A DNA stretch of 64,000 nt from Candidatus Epulonipiscium sp. (lineage in GTDB: Bacteria; Bacillota; Clostridia; Lachnospirales; Defluviitaleaceae): assembly GCA_012519205.1 (NCBI GenBank), contig JAAYQR010000007.1, positions 1 through 64,000 of the forward strand, read 5' to 3'. Positions within the stretch are counted from its first letter, which is position 1. Every line of letters starts with the position of its first letter. Made by a program: the position numbers and the translations under genes. Below, in pieces: positions 35,291-44,375 of this stretch. The notes under the pieces are model-generated. The model made no database searches, was not told the DNA's origin, and saw only the letters and a list, made by a program, of their open reading frames with translations.

Positions 35291-36214
35291 ATGAACTTAT
35301 CACATTTAAGGTATGCATTAGAGGTGGAAAAAACCCGTTCCATTAGTAAAGCGGCTGAGAATTTATTAATGGGCCAGCCCAACCTTAGCCGAGCTATTAA
35401 AGAACTAGAAGAATCCCTCGGGATTACCCTTTTTAATCGTACATCAAAAGGGATATCTATAACGGTCCAAGGAGAAGAATTTTTAATGTATGCTAGGAAA
35501 ATCCTTATGCAGGTGGACGAGGTTAAATCCATTTACGAAAATAAGAAAAATGCCAAACAACAATTTTCTATTTCCGTACCCCGTGCAAGTTACATTGGTA
35601 CGGCATTTACAAATTTCATACAAAGAATAAATAGTACTGATGAAGCCAAAATTTTTTACAAAGAAACTAATTCGATGAAGGCAATAGACAATATATTAAA
35701 AGATGATTATAAGTTGGCAATTATCCGTTATCAGATAAATTTTGAGAAATATTATCATAGGATGTTATACAAGCACAATTTATCATCAGAGACAATCATG
35801 CAGTTTTCTAATTTTTTGCTAATGTCAAAGGACAATTCCCTTGCAAAGAAAGAAAATATAGAGGCTTCAGATTTAAGTCAGTGCATTGAAATAGCCCATT
35901 CAGATCCCTATATCCCATCCCTCTCTCCGATAGATGCAAGGAAGTCAGAACATTTTAGTTGTAGTAATAAGCGAATTTTTATTTTTGAGAGGGCTATCCA
36001 ATTTGATTTATTAAGCAATATAAAAAATAGCTTTATGTGGGCTACCCCTATACCGGAGCATATTCTAAAACTACATCATTTGGTGCAAAAATCATGCAAT
36101 TTTAACAAGAAGAAATATAAAGATGTACTAATTTATAGGAATGATTATCATCTTACTGAATTGGACAAAAGTTTTATTGATGAAATTAATAAAATAAAAA
36201 AGAGGATATTATGA
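35291..36214 (+). CDS. LysR family transcriptional regulator
   Basis: A 307-residue regulator. Residues 1-60 form the LysR winged helix-turn-helix (SISKAAENLLMGQPNLSRAIKELEESLG, shown here only as landmarks SISKAAENL and QPNLSRAIKELE). A linker helix follows and residues 90-300 form the effector-binding domain. AGAAGAGG precedes the ATG. It follows the GTPase-nuclease gene by 37 bases and is separated from adhE by a terminator, so either gene could be its target. The effector is unknown; the domain carries no extra fused part. Confidence 0.9.
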   Translation: MNLSHLRYALEVEKTRSISKAAENLLMGQPNLSRAIKELEESLGITLFNRTSKGISITVQGEEFLMYARKILMQVDEVKSIYENKKNAKQQFSISVPRASYIGTAFTNFIQRINSTDEAKIFYKETNSMKAIDNILKDDYKLAIIRYQINFEKYYHRMLYKHNLSSETIMQFSNFLLMSKDNSLAKKENIEASDLSQCIEIAHSDPYIPSLSPIDARKSEHFSCSNKRIFIFERAIQFDLLSNIKNSFMWATPIPEHILKLHHLVQKSCNFNKKKYKDVLIYRNDYHLTELDKSFIDEINKIKKRIL

Positions 36215-36232
36215 TTTTATTGTAGAATAATG

Positions 36233-36270
36233 TAGGCATATCAAAAATGATATGTCTATATTCCTTTTTT
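36233..36270 (+). terminator. Terminator after the LysR gene
   Basis: TAGGCATATC (36233-36242) pairs with GATATGTCTA (36249-36258), with one G-T pair, followed by TTCCTTTTTT. Confidence 0.8.
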
Positions 36271-36293
36271 ACATTATACCAAATGCAAAAGGA

Positions 36294-36311
36294 ATGTTAA
36301 AATATTAACAT
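36294..36311 (+). promoter_or_regulatory. Rex-type operator upstream of adhE
   Basis: ATGTTAA-AATA-TTAACAT is an 18-bp palindrome matching the clostridial Rex site TTGTTAANNNNTTAACAA except at the outermost base pair. It overlaps TGTTAAAAT (36295-36303), an extended -10-like element. Rex is an NADH/NAD+-sensing repressor that commonly controls adhE, so this operon is probably derepressed at high NADH. It lies 65 bases before the adhE start. Confidence 0.75.
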
Positions 36312-36375
36312 AAAGAGAGTTAAACTTTTTATATTGCTTATAAAATATAAATATAAAAAATAAGGAGTGAATCAG

Positions 36376-38985
36376 ATGGATATGAAAAAGACTTATACAG
36401 TTATTGATAGTGTCGAGGAACTAGATAAAGCTCTGAAAAATGTTAGGGAAGCACAAAGTATATTTGCAACCTACACTCAAAAGCAGGTGGATGCTATTTT
36501 CTTGGCAGCTGCGACAGCAGCAAATAAGGAAAGAATTAAACTGGCAAAAATGACTGTTGAAGAAACGGGCATGGGGGTAGTAGAAGATAAAGTTATTAAA
36601 AATCACTATGCAGCAGAATATATTTATAATGCATACAAAAATACAAAGACATGTGGCATAATTGAGGAAGATAAGGAGTTTGGTATTAAAAAGATTGCAG
36701 AGCCGATTGGTGTTGTTGCAGCTGTTATTCCAACAACCAATCCAACTTCAACAGCAATATTTAAAACCCTTTTGGCATTAAAGACTAGGAATGGTATTAT
36801 TATTAGCCCTCATCCTAGGGCAAAAGACAGTACCATAGCTGCTGCAAAAGTTGTACTTGAAGCTGCAGTCAAATCTGGTGCCCCAGAAGGAATTATTGAT
36901 TGGATTGATGTGCCATCATTAGAAATGACTAATTTTGTTATGAAAGAATCTGATATTATCCTTGCTACCGGTGGCCCTGGTATGGTAAAGGCTGCGTATT
37001 CAAGCGGTAAACCGGCTATTGGAGTTGGAGCTGGTAATACTCCAGCGATTATAGATGATTCAGCAGATATCCTCCTTGCAGTCAATTCAATAATTCATTC
37101 AAAAACATTTGATAATGGTATGATTTGTGCTTCTGAACAATCAGTTATTGTTTTAGATAGCGTATACAATAAAGTTAAGAAAGAATTTTTCACTAGGGGT
37201 TGTTATTTTCTTAACGATGTCGAAACAGAAAAGGTTAGAAAAACTATCATTATTAATGGGGCTCTAAATGCTAAAATTGTCGGACAATCAGCATATACCA
37301 TTGCAAAATTGGCAGGGGTAGATGTTCCTGAAAATACTAAAATCCTAATTGGGGAAGTAGAAAGTGTTGAACTAAGTGAAGAATTTGCCCATGAAAAGCT
37401 TTCTCCTGTTCTAGCTATGTATAGAGCAAAAGACTTTTCTGATGCCCTTAATAAGGCGGAGCAACTTATTGCAGATGGGGGTTATGGACATACATCTTCC
37501 CTGTATGTTGATGTAGTTAATAAAAAAGATAAAATAGACGAATTTGCATCTCGAATGAAAACTTGTCGTATTCTTATCAATACACCTTCTTCTCAGGGGG
37601 GGATAGGAGACCTTTATAACTTTAAGCTAGCACCATCCTTGACTCTAGGATGCGGTTCTTGGGGTGGAAACTCTGTTTCTGAGAACGTTGGAGTAAAACA
37701 TTTGGTAAATATCAAAACTATTGCTGAAAGGAGGGAAAACATGCTTTGGTTTAGAACACCCGAAAAAGTGTATATAAAGAAAGGATGTCTTCCTGTAGCT
37801 CTTGATGAATTAAAAAACGTAATGAATAAGGAAAAAGTATTCATCGTTACAGACAATTTTCTTTACAACAATGGATATACAAAGTCCATAACAAATAAGT
37901 TGGACGAAATGGGCATTAAGCATACTACATTTTATGATGTTGCTCCTGACCCATCCCTTGCTTGTGCTCAAGAGGGGGCTAAGCAGATGAGAGCGTTTGA
38001 ACCCGATTGTATTATTGCTGTTGGGGGAGGCTCTGCAATGGATGCTGCTAAAATTATGTGGGTAATGTACGAACATCCAGAAGTTGACTTTATGGATATG
38101 GCGATGCGATTTGTTGATATCCGTAAAAGGGTATACACATTCCCTAAGATGGGTGAAAAAGCATATTTTATTGCGGTGCCAACAACAGCTGGAACAGGTT
38201 CTGAAGTAACTCCATTTGCTGTAATAACAGATGAAAAAACGGGTGTAAAATACCCACTGGCAGATTACGAGCTTATGCCAAACATGGCCATAGTAGATGC
38301 AGATATGATGATGAATGCACCAAAAGGATTAACAGCGGCATCAGGGATAGATGCAGTAACCCATGCTCTTGAAGCATTAGCTTCCATGCTTGCTACGGAT
38401 TATACAGATAGTTTAGCCTTAAGGTCTCTTAAAATGGTATTTGAGTATTTACCAAAGGCTTATGAGAACGGTCCTAATGACCCAATTGCAAGGGAAAAAA
38501 TGGCTGATGCGGCAACTATGGCGGGTATGGCATTTGCCAATGCATTCCTTGGGGTTTGCCACTCTATGGCCCATAAATTAGGGGCTTTCCATGACTTACC
38601 CCATGGTATTGCCAATGGGCTTATGATTGAGGAAGTTTTACGTTTTAACGCAGAAGAAGCACCCGTTAAGATGGGTACATTTCCACAATATGATCATCCA
38701 TGCATGCTAGAAAAATATGCAGAAATTACAGACTACCTTAAACTTGGTGGAAAGACTAATGAAGAAAAGTTAGAAAACTTAATAAAGGCTATCAACAACC
38801 TTAAAGAAAAAGTAGGTATCAAAAAGACAATCAAGGATTATGGAGTTGACGAAAAAGATTTTCTAGATCGCCTAGAAGATATGACTGAGCAAGCATTTGA
38901 TGACCAATGTACAGGAGCAAATCCAAGATATCCATTAATGAGCGAAATTAAGCAAATGTATTTAAACGCTTACTATGGTAAATAA
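36376..38985 (+). CDS. adhE: Bifunctional acetaldehyde-CoA/alcohol dehydrogenase
   Basis: An 869-residue AdhE. Residues 1-440 are the CoA-acylating aldehyde dehydrogenase, with catalytic Cys in GMICASEQ; residues 450-869 are the iron-dependent alcohol dehydrogenase, with GGGSAMDAAK and the iron ligands in DAVTHALEA, HSMAHKLGA and FHDLPHG. It reduces acetyl-CoA to ethanol with two NADH and forms spirosomes in known members. ATG 36376 lies eight bases after AAGGAG (36362-36367); an in-frame GTG at 36367 overlaps that site. A Rex-type box lies upstream. Five redox or signalling genes follow closely, suggesting one transcript. Confidence 0.96.
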   Translation: MDMKKTYTVIDSVEELDKALKNVREAQSIFATYTQKQVDAIFLAAATAANKERIKLAKMTVEETGMGVVEDKVIKNHYAAEYIYNAYKNTKTCGIIEEDKEFGIKKIAEPIGVVAAVIPTTNPTSTAIFKTLLALKTRNGIIISPHPRAKDSTIAAAKVVLEAAVKSGAPEGIIDWIDVPSLEMTNFVMKESDIILATGGPGMVKAAYSSGKPAIGVGAGNTPAIIDDSADILLAVNSIIHSKTFDNGMICASEQSVIVLDSVYNKVKKEFFTRGCYFLNDVETEKVRKTIIINGALNAKIVGQSAYTIAKLAGVDVPENTKILIGEVESVELSEEFAHEKLSPVLAMYRAKDFSDALNKAEQLIADGGYGHTSSLYVDVVNKKDKIDEFASRMKTCRILINTPSSQGGIGDLYNFKLAPSLTLGCGSWGGNSVSENVGVKHLVNIKTIAERRENMLWFRTPEKVYIKKGCLPVALDELKNVMNKEKVFIVTDNFLYNNGYTKSITNKLDEMGIKHTTFYDVAPDPSLACAQEGAKQMRAFEPDCIIAVGGGSAMDAAKIMWVMYEHPEVDFMDMAMRFVDIRKRVYTFPKMGEKAYFIAVPTTAGTGSEVTPFAVITDEKTGVKYPLADYELMPNMAIVDADMMMNAPKGLTAASGIDAVTHALEALASMLATDYTDSLALRSLKMVFEYLPKAYENGPNDPIAREKMADAATMAGMAFANAFLGVCHSMAHKLGAFHDLPHGIANGLMIEEVLRFNAEEAPVKMGTFPQYDHPCMLEKYAEITDYLKLGGKTNEEKLENLIKAINNLKEKVGIKKTIKDYGVDEKDFLDRLEDMTEQAFDDQCTGANPRYPLMSEIKQMYLNAYYGK

Positions 38986-38997
38986 GGGGGAAGAAAA

Positions 38998-39747
38998 ATG
39001 AATCTTGATAGAATTATAGCTGTTAGAACATCCAAGACCATTTATCGTGATAATGATAAAGCAATAAAGGTCTTTGATAAAGACTTTTCAAAATCAGACA
39101 TTCTTAATGAGGCTTTGAATCAAGCAAGAATAGAGGAAACTGGCTTAAACATCCCTAGAATTATAGAAGTTACTACTATTGATGGCAAATGGGCAATTGT
39201 ATCTGACTATATTCAGGGTAAAACTCTTGAACAGATTATGAAAGAAGATCCCGATAAGCTTGAAACATATTTAGAAATGTTCGTAGATTTACAAATAAAG
39301 GTGCATTCTAAAAAATCTATCCTACTAAACAAATTAAAGGACAAAATGTCCCGCAAAATTTCTCAAGCAGATTTAGATGCCACAACTCGTTATGATTTGC
39401 AAACCAGGCTTGAAGGCATGCCACAGCATCATAAGGTATGCCATGGGGATTTTAATCCAAGTAATATTATTATTAAGGAAGATGGAACCCCATTTATCCT
39501 TGACTGGTCCCATGCAACCCAGGGTAATGCCTCTGCAGACGTTGCGAGAACTTATTTATTGTTTTGGCTTGAAGGGGAAATTAAAACCGCAGAAAAATAT
39601 ATAGATTTATTCTGTAAAAAAACAAATACCGCTAAAAAATATGTACAGCAATGGCTGCCGATTGTTGCTGCTTCACAATTGGTCAAAGGTAAAGCAGAAG
39701 AACGGGAGTTTTTAAAACAATGGGCCAATGTAGTTGAGTATGAATAA
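38998..39747 (+). CDS. APH-fold (aminoglycoside phosphotransferase-like) small-molecule kinase
   Basis: A 249-residue kinase-like protein with a beta-rich N-lobe (ATP Lys in KAIKVFD), catalytic loop CHGDFNPSN near residue 145 and metal-binding Asp in FILDWSH. The fold covers choline, fructosamine, homoserine and antibiotic kinases; the substrate here is not known. AAGGGGG lies before the ATG, 12 bases after adhE, and the hydrogenase-sensor genes follow, so its partner is likely metabolic or regulatory. An antibiotic-resistance role is unlikely in this setting (inference). Confidence 0.85.
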   Translation: MNLDRIIAVRTSKTIYRDNDKAIKVFDKDFSKSDILNEALNQARIEETGLNIPRIIEVTTIDGKWAIVSDYIQGKTLEQIMKEDPDKLETYLEMFVDLQIKVHSKKSILLNKLKDKMSRKISQADLDATTRYDLQTRLEGMPQHHKVCHGDFNPSNIIIKEDGTPFILDWSHATQGNASADVARTYLLFWLEGEIKTAEKYIDLFCKKTNTAKKYVQQWLPIVAASQLVKGKAEEREFLKQWANVVEYE

Positions 39748-39763
39748 GACAGGGGGTATAAAA

Positions 39764-40003
39764 ATGACTATTACAATATGTATAGGGAGCTCTTGTCACT
39801 TAAAGGGCTCCAGGCAAGTAGTGGAAGAATTACAATACCTGATTTCACAAAACGATTTAAAGGATAAGATTGATTTAAAAGGAACCTTTTGTATGAATAA
39901 TTGTCAAAATGGTGTATGTGTGACAGTTGATGATACCCCTTATTCGTTAACACCAGAAAATACAAATGAATTTTTTGAAAATGAGGTATTAAAAAGAATT
40001 TAA
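39764..40003 (+). CDS. hfsA: Thioredoxin-like [2Fe-2S] ferredoxin, HfsA/NuoE-like
   Basis: A 79-residue protein matching the cluster-binding half of NuoE/HndA subunits. Cluster cysteines occur as CIGSSCHLKGS near the N-terminus and FCMNNCQNG in the middle. It probably passes electrons to or from the hydrogenase-like proteins next to it. ATG 39764 follows AGGGGG; an upstream ATG at 39734 overlaps the kinase gene end. Comparable small ferredoxins begin hfs operons of saccharolytic Clostridia, hence the symbol, given with caution. Confidence 0.78.
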   Translation: MTITICIGSSCHLKGSRQVVEELQYLISQNDLKDKIDLKGTFCMNNCQNGVCVTVDDTPYSLTPENTNEFFENEVLKRI

Positions 40004-40030
40004 CTGTGTGTTAAAAGGAGTGTCAAGTTA

Positions 40031-41707
40031 ATGACGGAATTTTTAAAGCTCAAAAAATCAAATTGCAAAAACTGTTATAAATGTATCCGTCACTGTCCTG
40101 TTAAGTCTATTCGTTTTTCAGGCAACCAAGCCCATGTAGTTAGCGATGAGTGTATATTATGTGGTCAATGTTTTGTAATTTGCCCACAAAATGCAAAAGA
40201 AATAGCCGATGGAACCGAAAAAGCTAAGGTACTCCTTGCAGGGAATGAAAAGGTTATTGCAAGTATTGCCCCTTCATTCGTTGCAAACTACGATGGGATT
40301 GGGATTTCCTCCATGAAAACAGCATTAAAGAAACTAGGTTTTTATACAGCAGAGGAGACAGCTATCGGAGCTACAATCGTGAAAAAAGAATATGAAGAAA
40401 TAATTAAAGATGGGAAAAGTGATATTATTATATCTTCCTGTTGTCATTCTGTTAATTTACTAATTCAAAAGCACTATCCTGAGGCTTTGAAATATTTAGC
40501 AAATGTAATGTCACCGATGGAGGCGCATGCACTAGATATTAAGAAGCGTTATCCGGATGCTAAAGTTATCTTTATTGGGCCTTGCCTTTCTAAGAAAGAT
40601 GAAGCTGAAAAATCCCCAGAGCTTGTTGATTGTGTACTTACCTTTGAAGAATTGACTAGGTGGTTTAATGAACAAAAGATTGCATTAACCCCAGAAAAAG
40701 ATTCCCTAGAAAATAGTAGGGCAAGGTTTTTTCCGATAACAGGGGGAATCTTAAAGACAATGGATTGTGATAGCGACAAGTATGACTATATTGCCATAGA
40801 TGGCATAGAAAATTGTATTCATGTTCTTGAAGACATTATAAGGGGAAATGCCTCCCATTGTTTTATAGAGATGTCTGCCTGTGTAGGAAGTTGTATCAAT
40901 GGTCCAATTATGGAAAAGTTTCATCACTCACCAATCCATGATTATCAACAAGTGTCATCCTATGCAGGTGAAAAAGACTTTATAGTAAATTCTTTAAATA
41001 GAGAAGAAATCAAAAAGTATCACATCTATAAAGGTATTAATAAAAAAATTCCAAATGAAAATGAAATTAAATCCATACTAAAGCAGATGGGAAAAACGAA
41101 TTTGGAGCATGAGTTAAATTGTGGTACCTGTGGCTATGATACCTGTCGTGAAAAGGCAATTGCCGTATATCAGGGTAAAGCAAATCTTTCTATGTGCTTG
41201 CCATTTTTGAAAGAAAAGGCAGAAAGTTTTTCCGATAATATTATTAGTAATACAACAAACGGTATTATCGTTTTAAATGAAGATTTAGAGGTACAACAAA
41301 TCAATAATGCAGCTTGTAGATTAATGAGAATTGCAAATGAAGCAGATGTAATGGGAGAACAAGTTATACGTATCTTAGATCCTAAAATATTTATTGATGT
41401 TATGGAAACTGGGGAAAATATCTGTAATCGTAGGACATATTTGGCAGAGTATAAAAGATATGTAGAACAAAATGTTTTTTATGATAAGGAATACCATATT
41501 GTAATATGTATAATGCGAGATGTAACTGAGGAAGAAAAACAGAAAGAAAAGAAAGAATATATAAGTAGAAATACTGTTGATATTGCGGATAAAGTGGTTG
41601 ATAAACAAATGCGTATTGTTCAGGAGATTGCATCGCTATTAGGAGAGACGGCGGCAGAGACGAAGATTGCTTTAACAAAGTTAAAGGAGTCGATTTTAGA
41701 TGAATAG
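40031..41707 (+). CDS. hfsB: Sensory-type [FeFe]-hydrogenase-like protein with PAS domain (HfsB-like)
   Basis: A 558-residue multidomain protein. Residues 10-55 form a two-cluster ferredoxin (CKNCYKCIRHCP, CILCGQCFVICP). Residues 70-320 are a hydrogenase-like domain with altered H-cluster loops SSCCHSV, GPCLSKKDE and SACVGSC. Residues about 355-395 hold a further four-Cys cluster motif (CGTCGYDTC...C). Residues about 400-490 are a PAS domain, with a helical tail after it. This is the group thought to sense H2 or redox state and not to catalyse bulk turnover. It overlaps the phosphatase gene by eight bases. Confidence 0.87.
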   Translation: MTEFLKLKKSNCKNCYKCIRHCPVKSIRFSGNQAHVVSDECILCGQCFVICPQNAKEIADGTEKAKVLLAGNEKVIASIAPSFVANYDGIGISSMKTALKKLGFYTAEETAIGATIVKKEYEEIIKDGKSDIIISSCCHSVNLLIQKHYPEALKYLANVMSPMEAHALDIKKRYPDAKVIFIGPCLSKKDEAEKSPELVDCVLTFEELTRWFNEQKIALTPEKDSLENSRARFFPITGGILKTMDCDSDKYDYIAIDGIENCIHVLEDIIRGNASHCFIEMSACVGSCINGPIMEKFHHSPIHDYQQVSSYAGEKDFIVNSLNREEIKKYHIYKGINKKIPNENEIKSILKQMGKTNLEHELNCGTCGYDTCREKAIAVYQGKANLSMCLPFLKEKAESFSDNIISNTTNGIIVLNEDLEVQQINNAACRLMRIANEADVMGEQVIRILDPKIFIDVMETGENICNRRTYLAEYKRYVEQNVFYDKEYHIVICIMRDVTEEEKQKEKKEYISRNTVDIADKVVDKQMRIVQEIASLLGETAAETKIALTKLKESILDE

Positions 41708-42872
41708 ACTTTGTGCTGATATTGGTTATCAAAGCCTGAATAAAAGTGGAGAACAGCTTTGTGGCGACCGAGTAGATATTGCTCCCCAGGGAGAAAATTC
41801 TACAGTAATTGTACTAGCTGACGGCCTAGGCAGCGGTGTTAAAGCAAGTATTTTGTCAACCTTAACTTCCAAAATTATTTCTACTATGATATCAAATGGA
41901 ATGGATATTGAAGATTGTGTTTTAACTATAGCTGCAACCCTACCGGTTTGTTCCGTAAGGGAAGTTGCCTATTCCACTTTCACTATAATACATATTATAG
42001 ATAATAAGGAAGCTGAGATTATACAATATGATAATCCAAATGTGATTCTGCTGCGGGACGGTGAAAATCTTGAGCTTCCTGTTACTATTATGGAAGTGGG
42101 GGGCAAAATAATTTATCGCTCTAGGATAATGCTCCAAAAAAATGATCTTTTTATTTCTATGAGTGATGGGGTAATCCATGCAGGAATTGGAAAATCCCTA
42201 AATTTCGGATGGCAGCGAAAAGATGTTATTAGCTTTATGGAAACATTGTATGATGTCGGATTTAGTGCTAAGACCTTGACCACTATTTTAATCAATGAAT
42301 GCAACAATCTTTACGGAGGAGAACCAGGGGATGATGCAACGGTTTGTACCATTCGTATACGTAAAAGAGAACCTATGAATTTAGTTATAGGTCCCCCTGT
42401 TAACCGTAATGATTGTTCTAAGATGATGTCTTTGTTTTTTGCAAAGGAAGGTAAACATATCGTATGTGGAGGAACAACATCGACGATTGCAGCCGATTTT
42501 TTAGAAAAATCCTTGATACCGAATTTGGATTTTTATGATCCAGAAATTCCCCCAACGGCTGAAATAGAGGGAGTGGACTTGGTTACGGAGGGTGTTATAA
42601 CTATCAACAAAGTTTTGAGCTATGCACAAGATTATTTAGAAGACAACAGTTCATATACCCAGTGGTGCTATAAACAGGACGGAGCCTCTAAGATTGCAAG
42701 ATTGCTTTTTGAAGAAGCCACAGATATAAACTTCTATGTTGGAAAAGCTGTTAACCCTGCCCATCAAAATCCGAATTTGCCTATAAATTTTAACATCAAA
42801 ATGCGCCTTATTGATGAACTATCCGAATGTCTTAAAAAAATGGGAAAGCGCATTAAGGTGAGTTATTTTTAA
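41700..42872 (+). CDS. hfsC: SpoIIE-type PP2C serine phosphatase
   Basis: A 390-residue protein with a PP2C/SpoIIE domain at about 1-225. Metal-binding motifs are LADGLGSG, MSDGV and GDDATVC. The C-terminal 165 residues form a conserved partner domain (GGTTSTIAADFLEK) found in phosphatases of hydrogenase operons; its role is not known. It overlaps the PAS-hydrogenase gene by eight bases, implying tight coupling, so the PAS protein's signal may be relayed by dephosphorylating an unknown target. No kinase of the HPK/SpoIIAB type is in the operon, only the APH-fold kinase. Confidence 0.85.
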   Translation: MNRLCADIGYQSLNKSGEQLCGDRVDIAPQGENSTVIVLADGLGSGVKASILSTLTSKIISTMISNGMDIEDCVLTIAATLPVCSVREVAYSTFTIIHIIDNKEAEIIQYDNPNVILLRDGENLELPVTIMEVGGKIIYRSRIMLQKNDLFISMSDGVIHAGIGKSLNFGWQRKDVISFMETLYDVGFSAKTLTTILINECNNLYGGEPGDDATVCTIRIRKREPMNLVIGPPVNRNDCSKMMSLFFAKEGKHIVCGGTTSTIAADFLEKSLIPNLDFYDPEIPPTAEIEGVDLVTEGVITINKVLSYAQDYLEDNSSYTQWCYKQDGASKIARLLFEEATDINFYVGKAVNPAHQNPNLPINFNIKMRLIDELSECLKKMGKRIKVSYF

Positions 42873-42884
42873 GGGGGAATAGCA

Positions 42885-44312
42885 ATGAAAAAATTTGATA
42901 CAAATGTTCAGTATCTAAAGTATAAAGTACTAAAGGAAGTAGCGCGTCAAGCTTGGAATGACAGATTGCTAGAAACTATTACAGATATACCTAAAGTTAT
43001 TATTCCTGGAAAAGACCCTTCTATGCGGTGTTGTATTTATAAAGAAAGAGCCATCGTCTCTGAACGGGTCAAGCTAGCCATGGGGGGTAATAAAAGTAAT
43101 ACCAATGTAATTGAAGTGATAGAGGCTGCCTGTGATGAATGTCCCATCGGAGGTTATGAGGTGACTAATGCCTGTCGGGGATGTATTGCTCAGCGCTGTG
43201 AGGATGTTTGCAAACGGGGGGCCATTCAATTTGATCATAATCAAAAGGCCCATATCGATAAATCAAAATGCGTTGAATGTGGACTATGTGCAAAGGTATG
43301 CCCATATAGTGCCATTACCAATCATGCCCGACCTTGTGAAAATTCGTGTAAAGTAAAGGCTATTTCTATGGATGAAAACAAGGTTGCTTCCATAGATAAC
43401 GATAAATGTATTTCATGTGGTGCCTGTGTCTATCAATGCCCTTTTGGAGCTATTATGGATAAATCATATATATTAAATGTTATTGATTTGATAAAAAAGA
43501 GTAAGTCTAATGAAGAATATAAGGTATATGCAATTGTGGCACCTTCAATATCAAGTCAGTTTACCTATGCAAAATTAGGGCAGGTAATAAGTGGTATCAA
43601 AGAGTTAGGGTTTTACCATGTTGTAGAGGCGGCATTAGGGGCAGATATGGTTGCTTTTTCCGAATCAAAAGAATTAGTTGAAAAGGGATTTTTAACAAGT
43701 TCATGTTGCCCGGGATTTGTTAAATATATAAACAAACATTTCCCAGAGCTATCAGAACATATATCTCATAATCTTTCTCCTGCAGCAGTAATATCTCAAT
43801 ATATTAAGGGGAATATGAATAATGCAAAGATAGTATTTATCGGTCCTTGTACTGCTAAAAAAATGGAGTTTCAACAAAAAGAAGTGAAAGAATATATAGA
43901 TAGCGTTATTACATTTGAAGAATTACAGGCATTGTTCGATAGCCGAGATTTGGATATTACCACCCTTGATGAGGATGTATTGGATAATGCATCTTATTAT
44001 GGAAGGATTTTAGCAAGGAGTGGAGGACTCTCTGATGCTGTTAGACAGGGATTGAAAGAACAAGAAATAATTGATTTTGATTTTAATCCCATGGTTTGTG
44101 ATGGTATCGAAGAATGCCGTAAGGCATTGCTTAAAGTATCTAAGGGAATTCCGGTTGGTAATTTCATAGAAGGAATGGCATGTATAGGGGGATGTATTGG
44201 TGGCGCCGGTTGCCTTACCCACGAAAAAAAAGATAAGGCTGAGGTTGATAAATATGGTATGGAAGCCTATGAGAAGACTATAAAAGATGCAATTAGTCTT
44301 TTAGTACTTTAG
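42885..44312 (+). CDS. hfsD: [FeFe]-hydrogenase large-subunit-type protein (HfsD-like)
   Basis: A 475-residue iron-sulfur protein. The N-terminal 190 residues carry several ferredoxin-type clusters (CRGCIAQRCEDVCKRG, CVECGLCAKVCP, CISCGACVYQCP). Residues 200-475 are the H-cluster domain with L1 TSSCCPGF, L2 GPCTAKKME and L3 MACIGGCIGG. These are near the catalytic consensus (TSCCPxW, MPCxxKxxE, MACPGGC) but the Pro after ACx and the Trp in L1 are changed, so activity may be low or sensory. GGGGGA precedes the ATG. It ends the adhE-hfs transcript, with a terminator 30 bases on. Confidence 0.87.
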   Translation: MKKFDTNVQYLKYKVLKEVARQAWNDRLLETITDIPKVIIPGKDPSMRCCIYKERAIVSERVKLAMGGNKSNTNVIEVIEAACDECPIGGYEVTNACRGCIAQRCEDVCKRGAIQFDHNQKAHIDKSKCVECGLCAKVCPYSAITNHARPCENSCKVKAISMDENKVASIDNDKCISCGACVYQCPFGAIMDKSYILNVIDLIKKSKSNEEYKVYAIVAPSISSQFTYAKLGQVISGIKELGFYHVVEAALGADMVAFSESKELVEKGFLTSSCCPGFVKYINKHFPELSEHISHNLSPAAVISQYIKGNMNNAKIVFIGPCTAKKMEFQQKEVKEYIDSVITFEELQALFDSRDLDITTLDEDVLDNASYYGRILARSGGLSDAVRQGLKEQEIIDFDFNPMVCDGIEECRKALLKVSKGIPVGNFIEGMACIGGCIGGAGCLTHEKKDKAEVDKYGMEAYEKTIKDAISLLVL

Positions 44313-44342
44313 TAAATTCATTATTTGGAAATAAAGACTAAA

Positions 44343-44375
44343 AGAGCTTGCGGCAAATTATCGCAAGCTTTTTTA
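44343..44375 (+). terminator. Terminator of the adhE-hfs operon
   Basis: AGCTTGCG (44345-44352) pairs with CGCAAGCT (44362-44369), followed by TTTTTTA. It also lies directly at the 3' end of the convergent comM gene. Confidence 0.85.

Noticed and set aside
38998-39747. Aminoglycoside resistance determinant
   Set aside because: Only the general APH fold is visible; its position in a fermentation operon argues for a metabolic or regulatory substrate.
41375-41732. Minus-strand open frames opposite the hydrogenase-sensor and phosphatase genes
   Set aside because: They lie wholly within well supported plus-strand genes, are Phe/Ile/Ser-rich and lack ribosome sites.
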